In this document: positions 7,020 to 15,053 of the stretch, piece by piece
Layout of the letters: the number at the start of each line of letters is the position of its first letter
How positions within the stretch are numbered: the stretch's first letter is position 1
Source: JACKHA01 sp041401985
GTDB taxonomy: Bacteria > Planctomycetota > Phycisphaerae > Phycisphaerales > UBA1924
NCBI GenBank assembly: GCA_041401985.1
Contig: JAWKTE010000031.1
Location: 1 to 24,946, forward strand
Direction of reading: 5' to 3'
Length of the DNA stretch: 24,946 nt
Translations under genes and position numbers: made by a program
Notes under the pieces: model-generated
Database searches by the model: none
Told to the model about the DNA's origin: nothing
Seen by the model: only the letters and a program-made list of their open reading frames with translations

Positions 7020-7819
7020 CAGCGTTTGTCCCCGGAACGCCACGAGGCGGATGCCGCCGCGGGCTCCACTCGCGATTCCATCCCGCCCGCGACTTCGCGC
7101 ATCGCCCCGGCTCGCTCCGTCTCGCGCCGATCGGCCTGTTCGAGCGAATCGACGATCTCGCCGGCCAGGATCATGCCTCGGTTGCACAAGCGGTCGACGC
7201 GGGCCTTGAGCACGCCGTACGCGGCCAGACACGGGATCGCCAGCAGCAGCCCGAGCAGCGTGTGGAACAGAGCCTTTGAGATGCCAAGCGACAGATCGGC
7301 GGCCCCGGCCTGCCCGCCGGTCTCGCCCAGCGAGGTGAACGCCAGGATCATTCCCCAGACCGTGCCGGCCAGCCCGACCAGCGGGCCGAGGTTGCCCAGC
7401 AGGTTCAGCGGCTCGATCGTGCGGAACAGGCGGGCGCACTGCTCGGAGGCGACGAGTTCGGCGGCGTCGCGACGGGCACCCGGGGGGGCGCCGAGCGGAG
7501 CCTTGGCCGCGGCTCGGGCCGTTGCGCCTACGAACGCGCCGTCTCGCTCGGTCTGGTCGCGGAGCGACTCGAGTTTGCCCTCGCGGGCCAGATCGCGCAG
7601 GTGGTTGTTCCGACCACGCGGCAGCACCTTCCGCTGGCGGACCTCCAGCAGGCAGCGGGCGATCACGCCCATCCCCACCAGCGAGCCGGCGACCAGCGCG
7701 ACCGTGAACAGGTCGAACGACTGGGCGAAGAGCGACCAGAGCGAGAACGAGCCCGGAGCGGCGGCGCCTGGAGCGGCCAGCGCCGGGAGCCAAGCCTGCG
7801 TCATCCATGTCGCGGCCAT
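7019..7819 (-). CDS. ExbB/TolQ/MotA-family proton channel protein
   Basis: This 266-residue protein has three predicted membrane helices: one near residues 30-55 (SFDLFTVALVAGSLVGMGV), and the conserved pair in the C-terminal half (NLGPLVGLAGTVWGMILAF and KALFHTLLGLLLAIPCLA), which is the MotA/TolQ/ExbB signature. A cytoplasmic loop of about 100 residues lies between helices 1 and 2, as usual. It should form the stator with the two downstream ExbD proteins. The start at 7819 is supported by a TACACT box 7 bases upstream and the lack of a Shine-Dalgarno sequence; an ATG at 7807 is a possible alternative. It is divergent from the glycosyltransferase operon across 142 bases. Confidence 0.9.
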   Translation of the reverse strand: MAATWMTQAWLPALAAPGAAAPGSFSLWSLFAQSFDLFTVALVAGSLVGMGVIARCLLEVRQRKVLPRGRNNHLRDLAREGKLESLRDQTERDGAFVGATARAAAKAPLGAPPGARRDAAELVASEQCARLFRTIEPLNLLGNLGPLVGLAGTVWGMILAFTSLGETGGQAGAADLSLGISKALFHTLLGLLLAIPCLAAYGVLKARVDRLCNRGMILAGEIVDSLEQADRRETERAGAMREVAGGMESRVEPAAASASWRSGDKR

Positions 7820-7826
7820 CGGGGCG

Positions 7827-7832
7827 AGTGTA
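7827..7832 (-). promoter_or_regulatory. -10 box TACACT (minus strand), predicted leaderless exbB start
   Basis: Reading the minus strand, TACACT is followed by 7 bases and then the exbB ATG at 7819, so the transcript would begin almost at the start codon. There is no Shine-Dalgarno sequence. Confidence 0.5.
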
Positions 7833-7949
7833 GCGGGAACACCGGGGTCCGGCGGGCTTGGGGCTGTCAGCGGGCTGCGACCGGGGACATCCGGCGTGTC
7901 GGATGCGCGGGATCGCCGGGCGGCGTCCGATCGCGGCCCCGGCGATCAG

Positions 7950-7955
7950 TACACT
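7950..7955 (+). promoter_or_regulatory. -10 box TACACT, predicted leaderless GTG start
   Basis: TACACT is followed by 6 bases and an in-frame GTG at 7962. It is the same hexamer as the divergent exbB promoter about 120 bases away, so the two operons share a back-to-back promoter region. Confidence 0.5.
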
Positions 7956-7961
7956 CCCGCG

Positions 7962-10361
7962 GTGTCGAGAGGATCGCCAACCAGGCCGGGATCGCCGAGC
8001 CGCACGGCGCACGCGGCGGGCAGCGCATCGGGGTCCGATGCCGCGCGCACTGCCGGCCCGCCGCGCATGCTCGTGCTGTTCGGAGTCGTTGCGCTCGCGG
8101 GGCTGGTGGCGGCGATGTCGATCGGCCGTGGCGCCCACCCGACCGATGCGCTCTACATCGTCGTGTCGATGCTCGGCTGGGGGGCGCCCGCGGCGGCGTA
8201 CCTGGCCTCGGGCATCGGGCTGGGGCTCCTGTGCCGCCCGTTCCTGCGCGGGGCCGGCGATGAGGGCGTGCTGGTCGTGGGCGTCGGGATCACGCTGCTG
8301 GCCACCGTTTCGCACGTCGGCGGCGTGCTCGGGCTGACCACAGAGACCTGGTCGGCGATCGGCCTGTTGGTGCCGGGGTGGGCCGGGCTGGTGCTGTCGC
8401 TGTGGCGGTGGCGCGGGCACCGGCTGGCGCTGGGGTCGCCGCGAGTGGCGCACTGGCTGGCGATCGTGCCGGGTTCGGTGCTGCTGGCGGCGGCGTGCGC
8501 GCCGCCGGGGTGGCTGTGGGGCAGCGAGTACGCGGGATTCGATGCGCTGTCGTACCACCTGCAACTGCCGCAGGAGTGGCTGACGCTGGGGCGGGTCGTG
8601 CCGCTGGAGCACAACGTGTACTCGTACCTGCCCGGCTCGTTCGAGGTGGGCCTGACGCACATGGCCGCGATGTCGGGTGCGACCGGGCTTGGGGCCGACG
8701 CGCCGGTCGGCGACGGCTACGGCCTTCTGGAGGGCGGCGGGTGGCGGGCGGTGTCGGCCCAGTTGCTTCACGCCCTGTTCACGCTGATGGCCGCGTGGAT
8801 GGTCGGGCGGGCGACGCGCGCGGCGGTGCTTTGGGGGGCAGGGCGCGGGTCCGACTCGGATGGCGCCGACGATGGGGTTCGGGCGGCGATGCTGCTGCGT
8901 CGGGCGGGCGATGCAGGCACGATCGCAGGCGTGCTGGCACTCGCGACGCCGTGGTGCGTCGTCGTCGGCTCGCTGGCGTACACGGAGATGCCGGTGATCG
9001 CCCTCGGGGCCGCGGCGATGGCGGCGGCCCTGGATCGGGGCCTGCCCGCCTGGAAACGGGGACTTCTCGCGGGCCTGCTCGTCGGCGGGGCGTGCGGGTT
9101 CAAGGCGACGGCGATGACGTTCATCGCGCCCGGCGTCGGCGTCGCGCTGCTAGCCGGGGCTCGTCCGCGAGAGTGGGTCGTGATGGCGACCGCAGGGGCC
9201 GCAGCGGGCGTCGCAATGCTCGCGCCGTGGATGATCCGCAACGCGATGGCCGGCGGGAACCCCGTGTTCCCGTTCGCGTCGTCGGTGTTCGGGTCGGCGC
9301 ACTGGACCACCGAGCAGTTGGAACGCTTCGCGGCCGGGCACGCGTTCGACGGGACCATCCTCGATCGACTGCGGCTTCTCGTGCTGCCCGACCCGAATAG
9401 CGGCGAAGCGGCCCGCGATGTCGCCCTATACCGCGGCATGACCAACCCGCAGTACGCCCTGCTCTTCCCGGCCGCGCTCCTCGGCTCGCTCGTCGGGTTC
9501 GTGCGGGATCGGCGCGCGACGCTGCTGCTGCTCGCGATGCTCTTGCTCGGTGCCGCGGCGTGGCTGTTCACGACGCACCTGCAGGCTCGCTTCCTGCTGC
9601 CGCTGGTGCTGCCGGCGTGCGGGCTGGTGGGGATCGCGTGCTCGGGCGTGATCGGCGGGCGGCCTGAGCAGGGCGACGCGGGACGAGCTTTGGCGACGAT
9701 GGGAGTGTCCGAATGGGCCGCACTGATCACCGCGATCATGCGACGCGTGCTCGCGCTGCTGCTGATCCTGATCCAGAGCCTCGTGCTCGTCTCGCTGTTG
9801 GCCAACCAGCGCTCCGGCGGGCCGAACGAGATCACCCTCGCCGGCCCCTCGCTGTTCACCGGACACGGGGCCGAGGACCCGCGCGAACTGCCCGCGGCCA
9901 TGGTCAACGCGGGGCTGCCGCCCGATGCCCGCGTCTACCTCCTGGGCGACGCGACCCCGTTCTACCTCTCGCGCCACCTGGTCTGGAACACAACGTGGGA
10001 CGCCTCGGCCCTGGGCGACGCCATCCGCGCGGACCTGGCCTTGCAGCAGTCGGCGTCAACCACCGTCGGCTCGCCGGACGCTGAAGCCATCGACCGGCCC
10101 GCTCGATGGACCGCCTCGCTCCGAAGCCGCGGCGTCACGCACGTGCTCGTCAACCTCGCCGAACTCCGGCGCTACTGGTCCAACGGCATGTACGACCCCG
10201 ACGCGACGCCCGCCCGCGTCGATGCCTGGCTCGGTTCGTTTGGCGCGCCGATCGCGGCGTGGCCAGAAACAGGCCAGGCCCTGTTCGCGCTGCCGCGTGA
10301 CGCGTCCGACCCGAACGCGGATGACAGTTCCGACGCGACGCCAGCGGGGGCATCGCCATGA
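7962..10361 (+). CDS. integral membrane glycosyltransferase, GT-C (GT39/ArnT-like) family
   Basis: This protein of about 799 residues has many hydrophobic helices along most of its length and a soluble C-terminal part (about 620-799). After the second group of helices, AGFDALSYHLQLPQEW (D194, H199) and YSYLPGSFEVGLTHM match the first-loop pattern of GT-C enzymes that transfer sugars from polyprenyl-phosphate carriers; the aspartate is the likely catalytic residue (family knowledge). The acceptor is unknown. The GTG start is chosen because of the -10 box just before it. The frame stays open much further upstream, but that part lies opposite the exb genes and is a shadow. The stop overlaps the next gene by four bases (ATGA), so the two are co-translated. 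Confidence 0.82.
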   Translation: MSRGSPTRPGSPSRTAHAAGSASGSDAARTAGPPRMLVLFGVVALAGLVAAMSIGRGAHPTDALYIVVSMLGWGAPAAAYLASGIGLGLLCRPFLRGAGDEGVLVVGVGITLLATVSHVGGVLGLTTETWSAIGLLVPGWAGLVLSLWRWRGHRLALGSPRVAHWLAIVPGSVLLAAACAPPGWLWGSEYAGFDALSYHLQLPQEWLTLGRVVPLEHNVYSYLPGSFEVGLTHMAAMSGATGLGADAPVGDGYGLLEGGGWRAVSAQLLHALFTLMAAWMVGRATRAAVLWGAGRGSDSDGADDGVRAAMLLRRAGDAGTIAGVLALATPWCVVVGSLAYTEMPVIALGAAAMAAALDRGLPAWKRGLLAGLLVGGACGFKATAMTFIAPGVGVALLAGARPREWVVMATAGAAAGVAMLAPWMIRNAMAGGNPVFPFASSVFGSAHWTTEQLERFAAGHAFDGTILDRLRLLVLPDPNSGEAARDVALYRGMTNPQYALLFPAALLGSLVGFVRDRRATLLLLAMLLLGAAAWLFTTHLQARFLLPLVLPACGLVGIACSGVIGGRPEQGDAGRALATMGVSEWAALITAIMRRVLALLLILIQSLVLVSLLANQRSGGPNEITLAGPSLFTGHGAEDPRELPAAMVNAGLPPDARVYLLGDATPFYLSRHLVWNTTWDASALGDAIRADLALQQSASTTVGSPDAEAIDRPARWTASLRSRGVTHVLVNLAELRRYWSNGMYDPDATPARVDAWLGSFGAPIAAWPETGQALFALPRDASDPNADDSSDATPAGASP

Positions 10362-11533
10362 ACGGCGCTCCCCCCCCCGCAGCACCGCCAACGCCTTCGA
10401 GCGCCGCCACCTCGCGCCCGCCCATCCCCCGTCTCCTCCGCACAACCCTCCAGATCCTCGGCTTCCTCCTCGGCATCGCCCTGCTCTGGTGGTGCGCGGG
10501 CCGCGCCCTGGCCCCGGAGAATCGCGAGCAGATCGAACGCGTCGCCAACCTCTCGCCCGTCCGCTTCGCGCTGCTGGCCCTGCTCTCGGCCGGCACCATC
10601 GCGCTCAACGGCCTGATCTTCTGGATCACCATCCGCCCGGTGCGCCGCCTCGGGGCCGCCAGCGTCACGGCGGTCAACGCCCTGGCGACGTTCCTGAACT
10701 ACCTGCCCTTCAAACTCAGCGTGCTGGCCCGGCTGCTGATCCACGTGCGCCGCGATGGCGTGCCGGTGCTGACCGTCGGCGCGTGGTTCGCCGCGGTCGC
10801 GGTGGTGATGCTCGGGGTGTACGCCCCGCTCGTCGGCGTGAGCCTGTGGCGGCGCGGCATCGATGCGTGGTGGGTGGCGGGCGGGCTCGGCGGCGTTGTA
10901 GTCGCGCTGGGCATCGGCGTCGCGCTGGCGCGTCTGTTTGCACGCGACACAGGGCGCGATCGGCTGACACATCTCGCCACGCGAGTCCCGCGCGCCCTCG
11001 CCGGCGGCCTCATCACCCGCCTTCTCGCAACCGCCGCCTTCTCACGCCTCCACGCCGGCTTAGACATGCTCGCGTCGTGGCGCTGCGTCGCGGGCGCGGC
11101 CGCACTCCGCGTGCTCGATGTCGGCGTCCAGGCCGCCCGCTTCGTCGTCGCCGCGGCCATCCTCAGCCAGCCGCTCTCTTGGCAGGACGCCACGCTCATC
11201 GCCTGCACGTACTTCCTGATCGGCGTCGCCAGCCCGGCCGGGCAACTCGGCACGCGCGAGGCGGGAACGACGTGGCTCGCGGGCGTGCTCGGCCTCGCGG
11301 GCCAGCAGGACTTGGCCGTCGTCATGCTCACCGTCAGCGTCATCGAGTCGCTCGTGAGCCTGCTCGGGGCCGGCGTGGCGATCGCGTGGCTCCGCCCCGA
11401 CCGCCTCATCGGGCGGCGTCGCAGCCCCCCACTACCATCGGATTCGGCGGCAGCACCCGACCCCGCCGCGACACCCGGAGACCCGCCCGCCGATGCGCCT
11501 GGCCCTGGCCCAACTCAACCCGACGATCGGTGA
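10358..11533 (+). CDS. flippase-like / lysylphosphatidylglycerol synthase transmembrane-domain protein
   Basis: This 391-residue membrane protein has about eight hydrophobic segments after a proline-rich N-terminus. The segment GVASPAGQLGTREAGTTWLA resembles the conserved Pro-Gly-x-G-x-Arg-Glu region of the LPG synthase TM/UPF0104 family (PF03706), whose members move or modify lipids. It lacks the C-terminal acyl transfer domain of true MprF. It is coupled to the upstream glycosyltransferase by an ATGA overlap, which suggests a joint role in envelope glycan or lipid export. Its 3' end overlaps the nadE start by 41 bases in another frame; the last 40 residues (PDPAATPGDPPADAPGPGPT) look disordered and could be an extension of no function. 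Confidence 0.75.
   Translation: MNGAPPPAAPPTPSSAATSRPPIPRLLRTTLQILGFLLGIALLWWCAGRALAPENREQIERVANLSPVRFALLALLSAGTIALNGLIFWITIRPVRRLGAASVTAVNALATFLNYLPFKLSVLARLLIHVRRDGVPVLTVGAWFAAVAVVMLGVYAPLVGVSLWRRGIDAWWVAGGLGGVVVALGIGVALARLFARDTGRDRLTHLATRVPRALAGGLITRLLATAAFSRLHAGLDMLASWRCVAGAAALRVLDVGVQAARFVVAAAILSQPLSWQDATLIACTYFLIGVASPAGQLGTREAGTTWLAGVLGLAGQQDLAVVMLTVSVIESLVSLLGAGVAIAWLRPDRLIGRRRSPPLPSDSAAAPDPAATPGDPPADAPGPGPTQPDDR
11433..11438 (+). promoter_or_regulatory. possible internal -10 box TACCAT ahead of nadE
   Basis: TACCAT, the same hexamer as before the MEMO gene, lies inside the end of the upstream gene, 54 bases before the nadE ATG. It could give nadE its own promoter. No -35 box is evident. 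Confidence 0.3.
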
Positions 11534-13305
11534 CATCCCCGCGAACGCGGCCCGCATCGCCGACGCCGCGGCCAAGGCCGGCAACGAAGGCGCCGACCTG
11601 CTGGCCGTGCCCGAACTGGCGATCTGCGGCTACCCGCCGAAGGACCTGCTCATCCACGATGGGTTCGTCCGCGCGTGCGTCGCGGCGTGCGACAAAGTCG
11701 GGGCTGCCGCCCCGCCCGCGCTCACACTGGTCATCGGCACGCCGCTGCTCGACGAGCACGGGGGCCTCCGCAACGCGCTGCTGGTGTATCGCGGCGGAGC
11801 CCGTATCGCGGCCTACTCGAAGCGCCTGCTCCCGACCTACGACGTGTTCGACGAGGATCGGTACTTCGAGCCGGGCGATGCGCCCGTAGTGATCGATGCC
11901 GCGAACGTCCGCGTCGGCCTGGCCATCTGCGAGGACCTGTGGAAGGGCGAGGACGCCGGGTTCTCCAGCCACTATCGCAGCGTGCCCGATCCGGTCGCCG
12001 AACTGGCTGCGGGCGGGGCACGGGTGCTCGTCGTTCCGTCCGCCAGCCCGTTCGTGCTCGGCAAGGGCGACGCCACCGCGACATCCTCAAGGCCCACGCG
12101 AAGCGTCACGGGCTGTGGGTCGCGGCGGTCAACCAGGTTGGCGGCAACGACGACCTCGTGTTCGACGGGCACGCGGCGGTGTACGGGCCGGACGCGACGC
12201 TGCACGCGGCGGCGCCGGGGTTTACGGAGCATGTGTTGATCGCGGAGTTGCAGCCGACCGCCGCGGTGCCGTGGCCGCGGCTCTGGGCGGCCACGCGAAC
12301 GACGGAGCGGCATCGGCCTCCGGTGCCGCCGGCGCACTTCGCACCAACGGACCCGACGCTCGCGCGTCGGGCTCTGCGCCGCACCTCCAGGATCCGCTTC
12401 TGGCCGCCCCCGACGAACGCCTCGTCATCGACGCCCTCACGCTCGGCACGCGCGACTACCTCGCCAAGACCGGCTTCACCTCGGCCGTGCTGGGGCTCTC
12501 GGGCGGGATCGACTCGGCGGTCACCGCCGCCATCGCTTGCCGCGCCATCGGCCCGGCCAACGTGCTCGGCCTGGCCATGCCGAGCCGCTACTCATCCACG
12601 CACAGCGTCGAGGACGCCCACGACCTGGCCGCACGCCTCGACGTCCGCTGCATCGACATCCCGATCGCCGAGAGCGTCTCCGCCTGCGCCGCCGCCCTCG
12701 ACCAGGCCTTCGACCTGCTCAAGCAGCCCCGCCTCGGCGCATCCCTGCCCGACATCACCGAAGAAAACCTCCAGTCCCGCATCCGCGGCCTGATCGCCAT
12801 GGGCGTCTCCAACCGCACCGGCGCCATCGTGCTCACCACCGGCAACAAGAGCGAACTGGCCGTCGGCTACTCCACGCTCTACGGCGACATGAACGGCGGG
12901 CTGGCCGTCCTGTCCGACGTGCCCAAGACGATGGTCTACCGCCTGGCCCGCCACACGAACGACCACGCCGCGGCACTCGGATTCCCGCGCCCGCCGATCC
13001 CCGAGCGCACCATCACCAAGCCGCCCAGCGCCGAACTCCGCCCCGACCAGACCGACCAGGACTCGCTGCCGCCCTACGACGTGCTGGACCGGATCATCGA
13101 GGGCTACGTCGAGCGGCGCGAGACGCCGCACACGATCATCGGTCGCACCGGTTTCGACGCCGAAACGGTGCTGCGGGTCGTGCGGATGATCGACATCGCC
13201 GAGTACAAGCGGAAGCAACTGGCGATCGGGCTGAAGGTCACGGGCGTGGCGTTCGGGCAGGGGCGGCGCATGCCGATCGCCCAGCGCTGGCGCGAGCGGG
13301 CGTGA
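11493..13305 (+). pseudogene. nadE: glutamine-dependent NAD+ synthetase, interrupted by two apparent frameshifts
   Basis: The N-terminal glutaminase (nitrilase-like) domain reads from ATG 11493 and holds the triad E41 (VPELAICGYPP), K110 (YSKRLLPTYDVFDEDRYF) and C146 (LAICEDLW). The synthetase domain near the 3' end holds the ATP-binding SGGIDSAV (from 12499) and runs to the stop at 13305 with GNKSELAVGYSTLYGDMNGG. These parts are not in one frame. At about 12066 the reading must move by one base (RRHRDILKAHAKRHGLWVAA and VNQVGGNDDLVFDGHAAVYG are in the -1 frame), and again between about 12290 and 12385 before DPLLAAPDERLVIDAL. Each is explained by one missing base; the first fits a lost C in GGCCGA. 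All key residues survive, so sequencing error or very recent decay is more likely than old pseudogenisation. The restored protein would have about 604 residues, a normal size. The enzyme makes NAD+ from deamido-NAD+, ATP and glutamine. Confidence 0.9.
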
Positions 13306-13337
13306 GTCGGCGTTCGGACTGGCGCAAGTCCAGTTCC

Positions 13338-13421
13338 AACACAGAGCCACAGAGACGCAGAGCCGGAGACAGACGCCCAAAACTCTTTGCTGTCTTCTCT
13401 GTGTCTCTGTGCCTCTGTGTT
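13338..13421. repeat. 25-bp imperfect inverted repeat (ACAGAG type) between convergent genes
   Basis: The left arm 13338-13362 (AACACAGAGCCACAGAGACG and on) pairs with the right arm 13397-13421 at 23 of 25 positions, with a 34-base loop. Each arm is itself a run of roughly 9-base units around ACAGAG. Composition is unlike the flanking genes. Its place between the nadE stop and the rhomboid stop fits a bidirectional terminator. I recall similar CACAGAG palindromes as dispersed repeats in several environmental phyla, but cannot check this here. Confidence 0.8.
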
Positions 13422-14470
13422 CAATTCGGGTTTGAGTCCCGCCGCTTGCCGCTCGCCGCCTCCAGCGTGCGGCGTTCGCCGTCGGTCAGCGAGTCCATGC
13501 CCTCACGCGTGACCTTCTCCAGGATCCGATCGACCTCGGCCTCCGCGGGCGACATCGGACGCGACGCGGCGGAGTCATTGAGATCGCTCGCACGCGAGCC
13601 CTTGGCCGATCCCCCGCGTCGCCCCGCCTTTCGCCCGCCCTTGCCCGCCCCCTCGCTCGGCCCGCCCACCAGGTTGAAGAAGTCCGAGAGCAGGTGCGTG
13701 CGGCGCACGAAGAAGAACCCGGCCAGCGCACCGCCGATGTGGGCCGCCTCGCCGCCCGCGTTCCGCGAGCCCAGCAGCAACTGCACCACCGCGATCGCCA
13801 GGTAGACATAAGCCAGGCGCTTCATCCGCACCGTGATCGGCGGCAGCGGGATGTCGATCAGCGTGTTCGGCGCGACGTGCGCGCACGCCATGATCACCCC
13901 GAACACCCCGGCCGACGCCCCGACCAGCGGCGTCAGCGGGTCGGCGAACAGCAGGCCCGGGATCGGGACCGGCTGGCCCCCGTTGAGCATCATCACGAGT
14001 TGCCCGGCCAGGTTCAGCAGCACGAACGCGAGCGCCCCGAACACGCCGCACACCAGCACGAACGCCAGGAACTTCCGCCGCCCCATCGCGTCCTCGACGA
14101 TCGGGCCGAACACGAACAGGCCGAACATGTTGAAGAACAGGTGGAACCAGTCGGCGTGCAGGAACTGGTAGGTCACGAACCGCCAGACGCCGAGCTCCAT
14201 CCGGATGTCCCACTGGCCCGGCCCGGTGGCCTGCAGGAAGAACAGCGCCCGCCCGATCGAGAACTTGCCGACGTTGACGAGCCAGTCCTCGCTCAGGTGC
14301 TGGAACTTGTCCTGCACCATCATGTACCGCTCGAAGAACACGCGGACCACGTGCACCGCCGTGTTGGCGATGATGAGCATCCACGTCATGGTCAGCCCGC
14401 GCCCGCCCGCGGGCCCGCCATCGCCCCCCCGAGGCCGCTTCCGCACATAGTCCCGATCCGCAACGCCCAT
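13421..14470 (-). CDS. rhomboid family intramembrane serine protease
   Basis: This 349-residue membrane protein has the rhomboid core: the loop motif HADWFHLFFNMFGLFVFG, the catalytic serine in GASAGVFG (S186) and the catalytic histidine in AAHIGGALAGFFF (H244), with hydrophobic helices around them. The C-terminal 100 residues are cytoplasmic, basic and Gly/Ser-rich, followed by a short helical segment (SPAEAEVDRILEKVTREGMD) often seen in planctomycete rhomboids (recollection). ATG 14470 is preferred over an in-frame start at 14608 because GGAG (minus strand) precedes it and the extra 46 residues look noncoding. It is divergent from the arsR operon. Substrates are unknown. Confidence 0.9.
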   Translation of the reverse strand: MGVADRDYVRKRPRGGDGGPAGGRGLTMTWMLIIANTAVHVVRVFFERYMMVQDKFQHLSEDWLVNVGKFSIGRALFFLQATGPGQWDIRMELGVWRFVTYQFLHADWFHLFFNMFGLFVFGPIVEDAMGRRKFLAFVLVCGVFGALAFVLLNLAGQLVMMLNGGQPVPIPGLLFADPLTPLVGASAGVFGVIMACAHVAPNTLIDIPLPPITVRMKRLAYVYLAIAVVQLLLGSRNAGGEAAHIGGALAGFFFVRRTHLLSDFFNLVGGPSEGAGKGGRKAGRRGGSAKGSRASDLNDSAASRPMSPAEAEVDRILEKVTREGMDSLTDGERRTLEAASGKRRDSNPN

Positions 14471-14639
14471 CCGCCCTCCAGCACGCTGTCCGCCAAAGCC
14501 CCAACCCAACGCGGCGGCCGAAGCCCCCGCCGAGGGGCGTTGTACGGTATCGCCCCAACCGGCGTTCACCCGGCCCCGCCCCATCGGCTCGCACCGCCCA
14601 CGGTCCACCAGATTCCCGGCCCCAGCGGCCCGACATCGC

Positions 14640-14667
14640 TTGACATATCAGATTTCACTGATATATT
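14640..14667 (+). promoter_or_regulatory. sigma-70 type promoter of the arsR operon
   Basis: TTGACA (14640-14645), a 16-base spacer and TATATT (14662-14667) form one of the two best promoter matches in the window. This AT-rich patch stands out from the GC-rich surroundings. Transcription should begin near 14673-14675. Confidence 0.8.
14645..14664. promoter_or_regulatory. palindromic operator overlapping the arsR promoter
   Basis: ATATCAG (14645-14651) and CTGATAT (14658-14664) are perfect inverted arms around a 6-base centre. The site fills the spacer and overlaps the -10 box, so a bound ArsR-type dimer would block RNA polymerase. This points to autorepression by the adjacent regulator (inference). 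Confidence 0.75.
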
Positions 14668-14693
14668 GTCCCGTGCCCAGGCCCGCCGCCGAC

Positions 14694-15053
14694 ATGACCG
14701 TCTTCCACGCCGTCGCCGACCCGACCCGCCGGGCCATCCTCGACCTGCTCATGGAGGGCGAGAAGCCGGTGAAGGCCCTTCTCGCGGCGATCCGGGCCAC
14801 GCAGTCGGCCCTCAGCCAGCACCTGGCCGTCCTGTTCCGGGCCGGGCTCGTGACCGTCCGGGCTGAGGGGCGTCTGCGGATCTACGCGATCAGCCCGGCT
14901 CCCCTGGTCGAGGTGGCCGACTGGGTCGCCCGCTACGAGAAGTTCTGGAACGAGCGCCTCGACAACCTGGGCACCTACCTCGACGCCCGCCACGCCCAGT
15001 CCCGCCGCCATCCGCCGTCCGAAACCACGCCGGAGCCGCCCCATGCAGACTGA
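14694..15053 (+). CDS. ArsR/SmtB-family winged-helix transcriptional regulator
   Basis: This 119-residue protein begins with the typical MTVFHAVADPTRRAILDLL, followed by the winged-helix recognition region (RATQSALSQHLAVLFRAGLV) and a beta-wing (TVRAEGRLRIYAI). The second half (WVARYEKFWNERLDNLGTYL) matches the subgroup of ArsR regulators that pair with SRPBCC proteins (SdpR-like). No metal-binding cysteine pair is present, so it probably does not sense a metal. An in-frame GTG at 14673 lies at the predicted transcription start and would add seven residues in a leaderless message; ATG 14694 is chosen because it matches the family start. It overlaps the next gene by 11 bases. Confidence 0.88.
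   Translation: MTVFHAVADPTRRAILDLLMEGEKPVKALLAAIRATQSALSQHLAVLFRAGLVTVRAEGRLRIYAISPAPLVEVADWVARYEKFWNERLDNLGTYLDARHAQSRRHPPSETTPEPPHAD

Noticed and set aside
6567..7961. Long N-terminal extension of the glycosyltransferase frame
   Set aside because: It lies opposite the three exb genes, is Arg/Ser/Ala-rich, and the -10 box plus GTG at 7962 give a better start.
6582..8771. Long minus-strand frame joining the first exbD to sequence opposite the glycosyltransferase
   Set aside because: Only the last 145 residues (ExbD) look like protein; the upstream part is a shadow of exbB and the glycosyltransferase.
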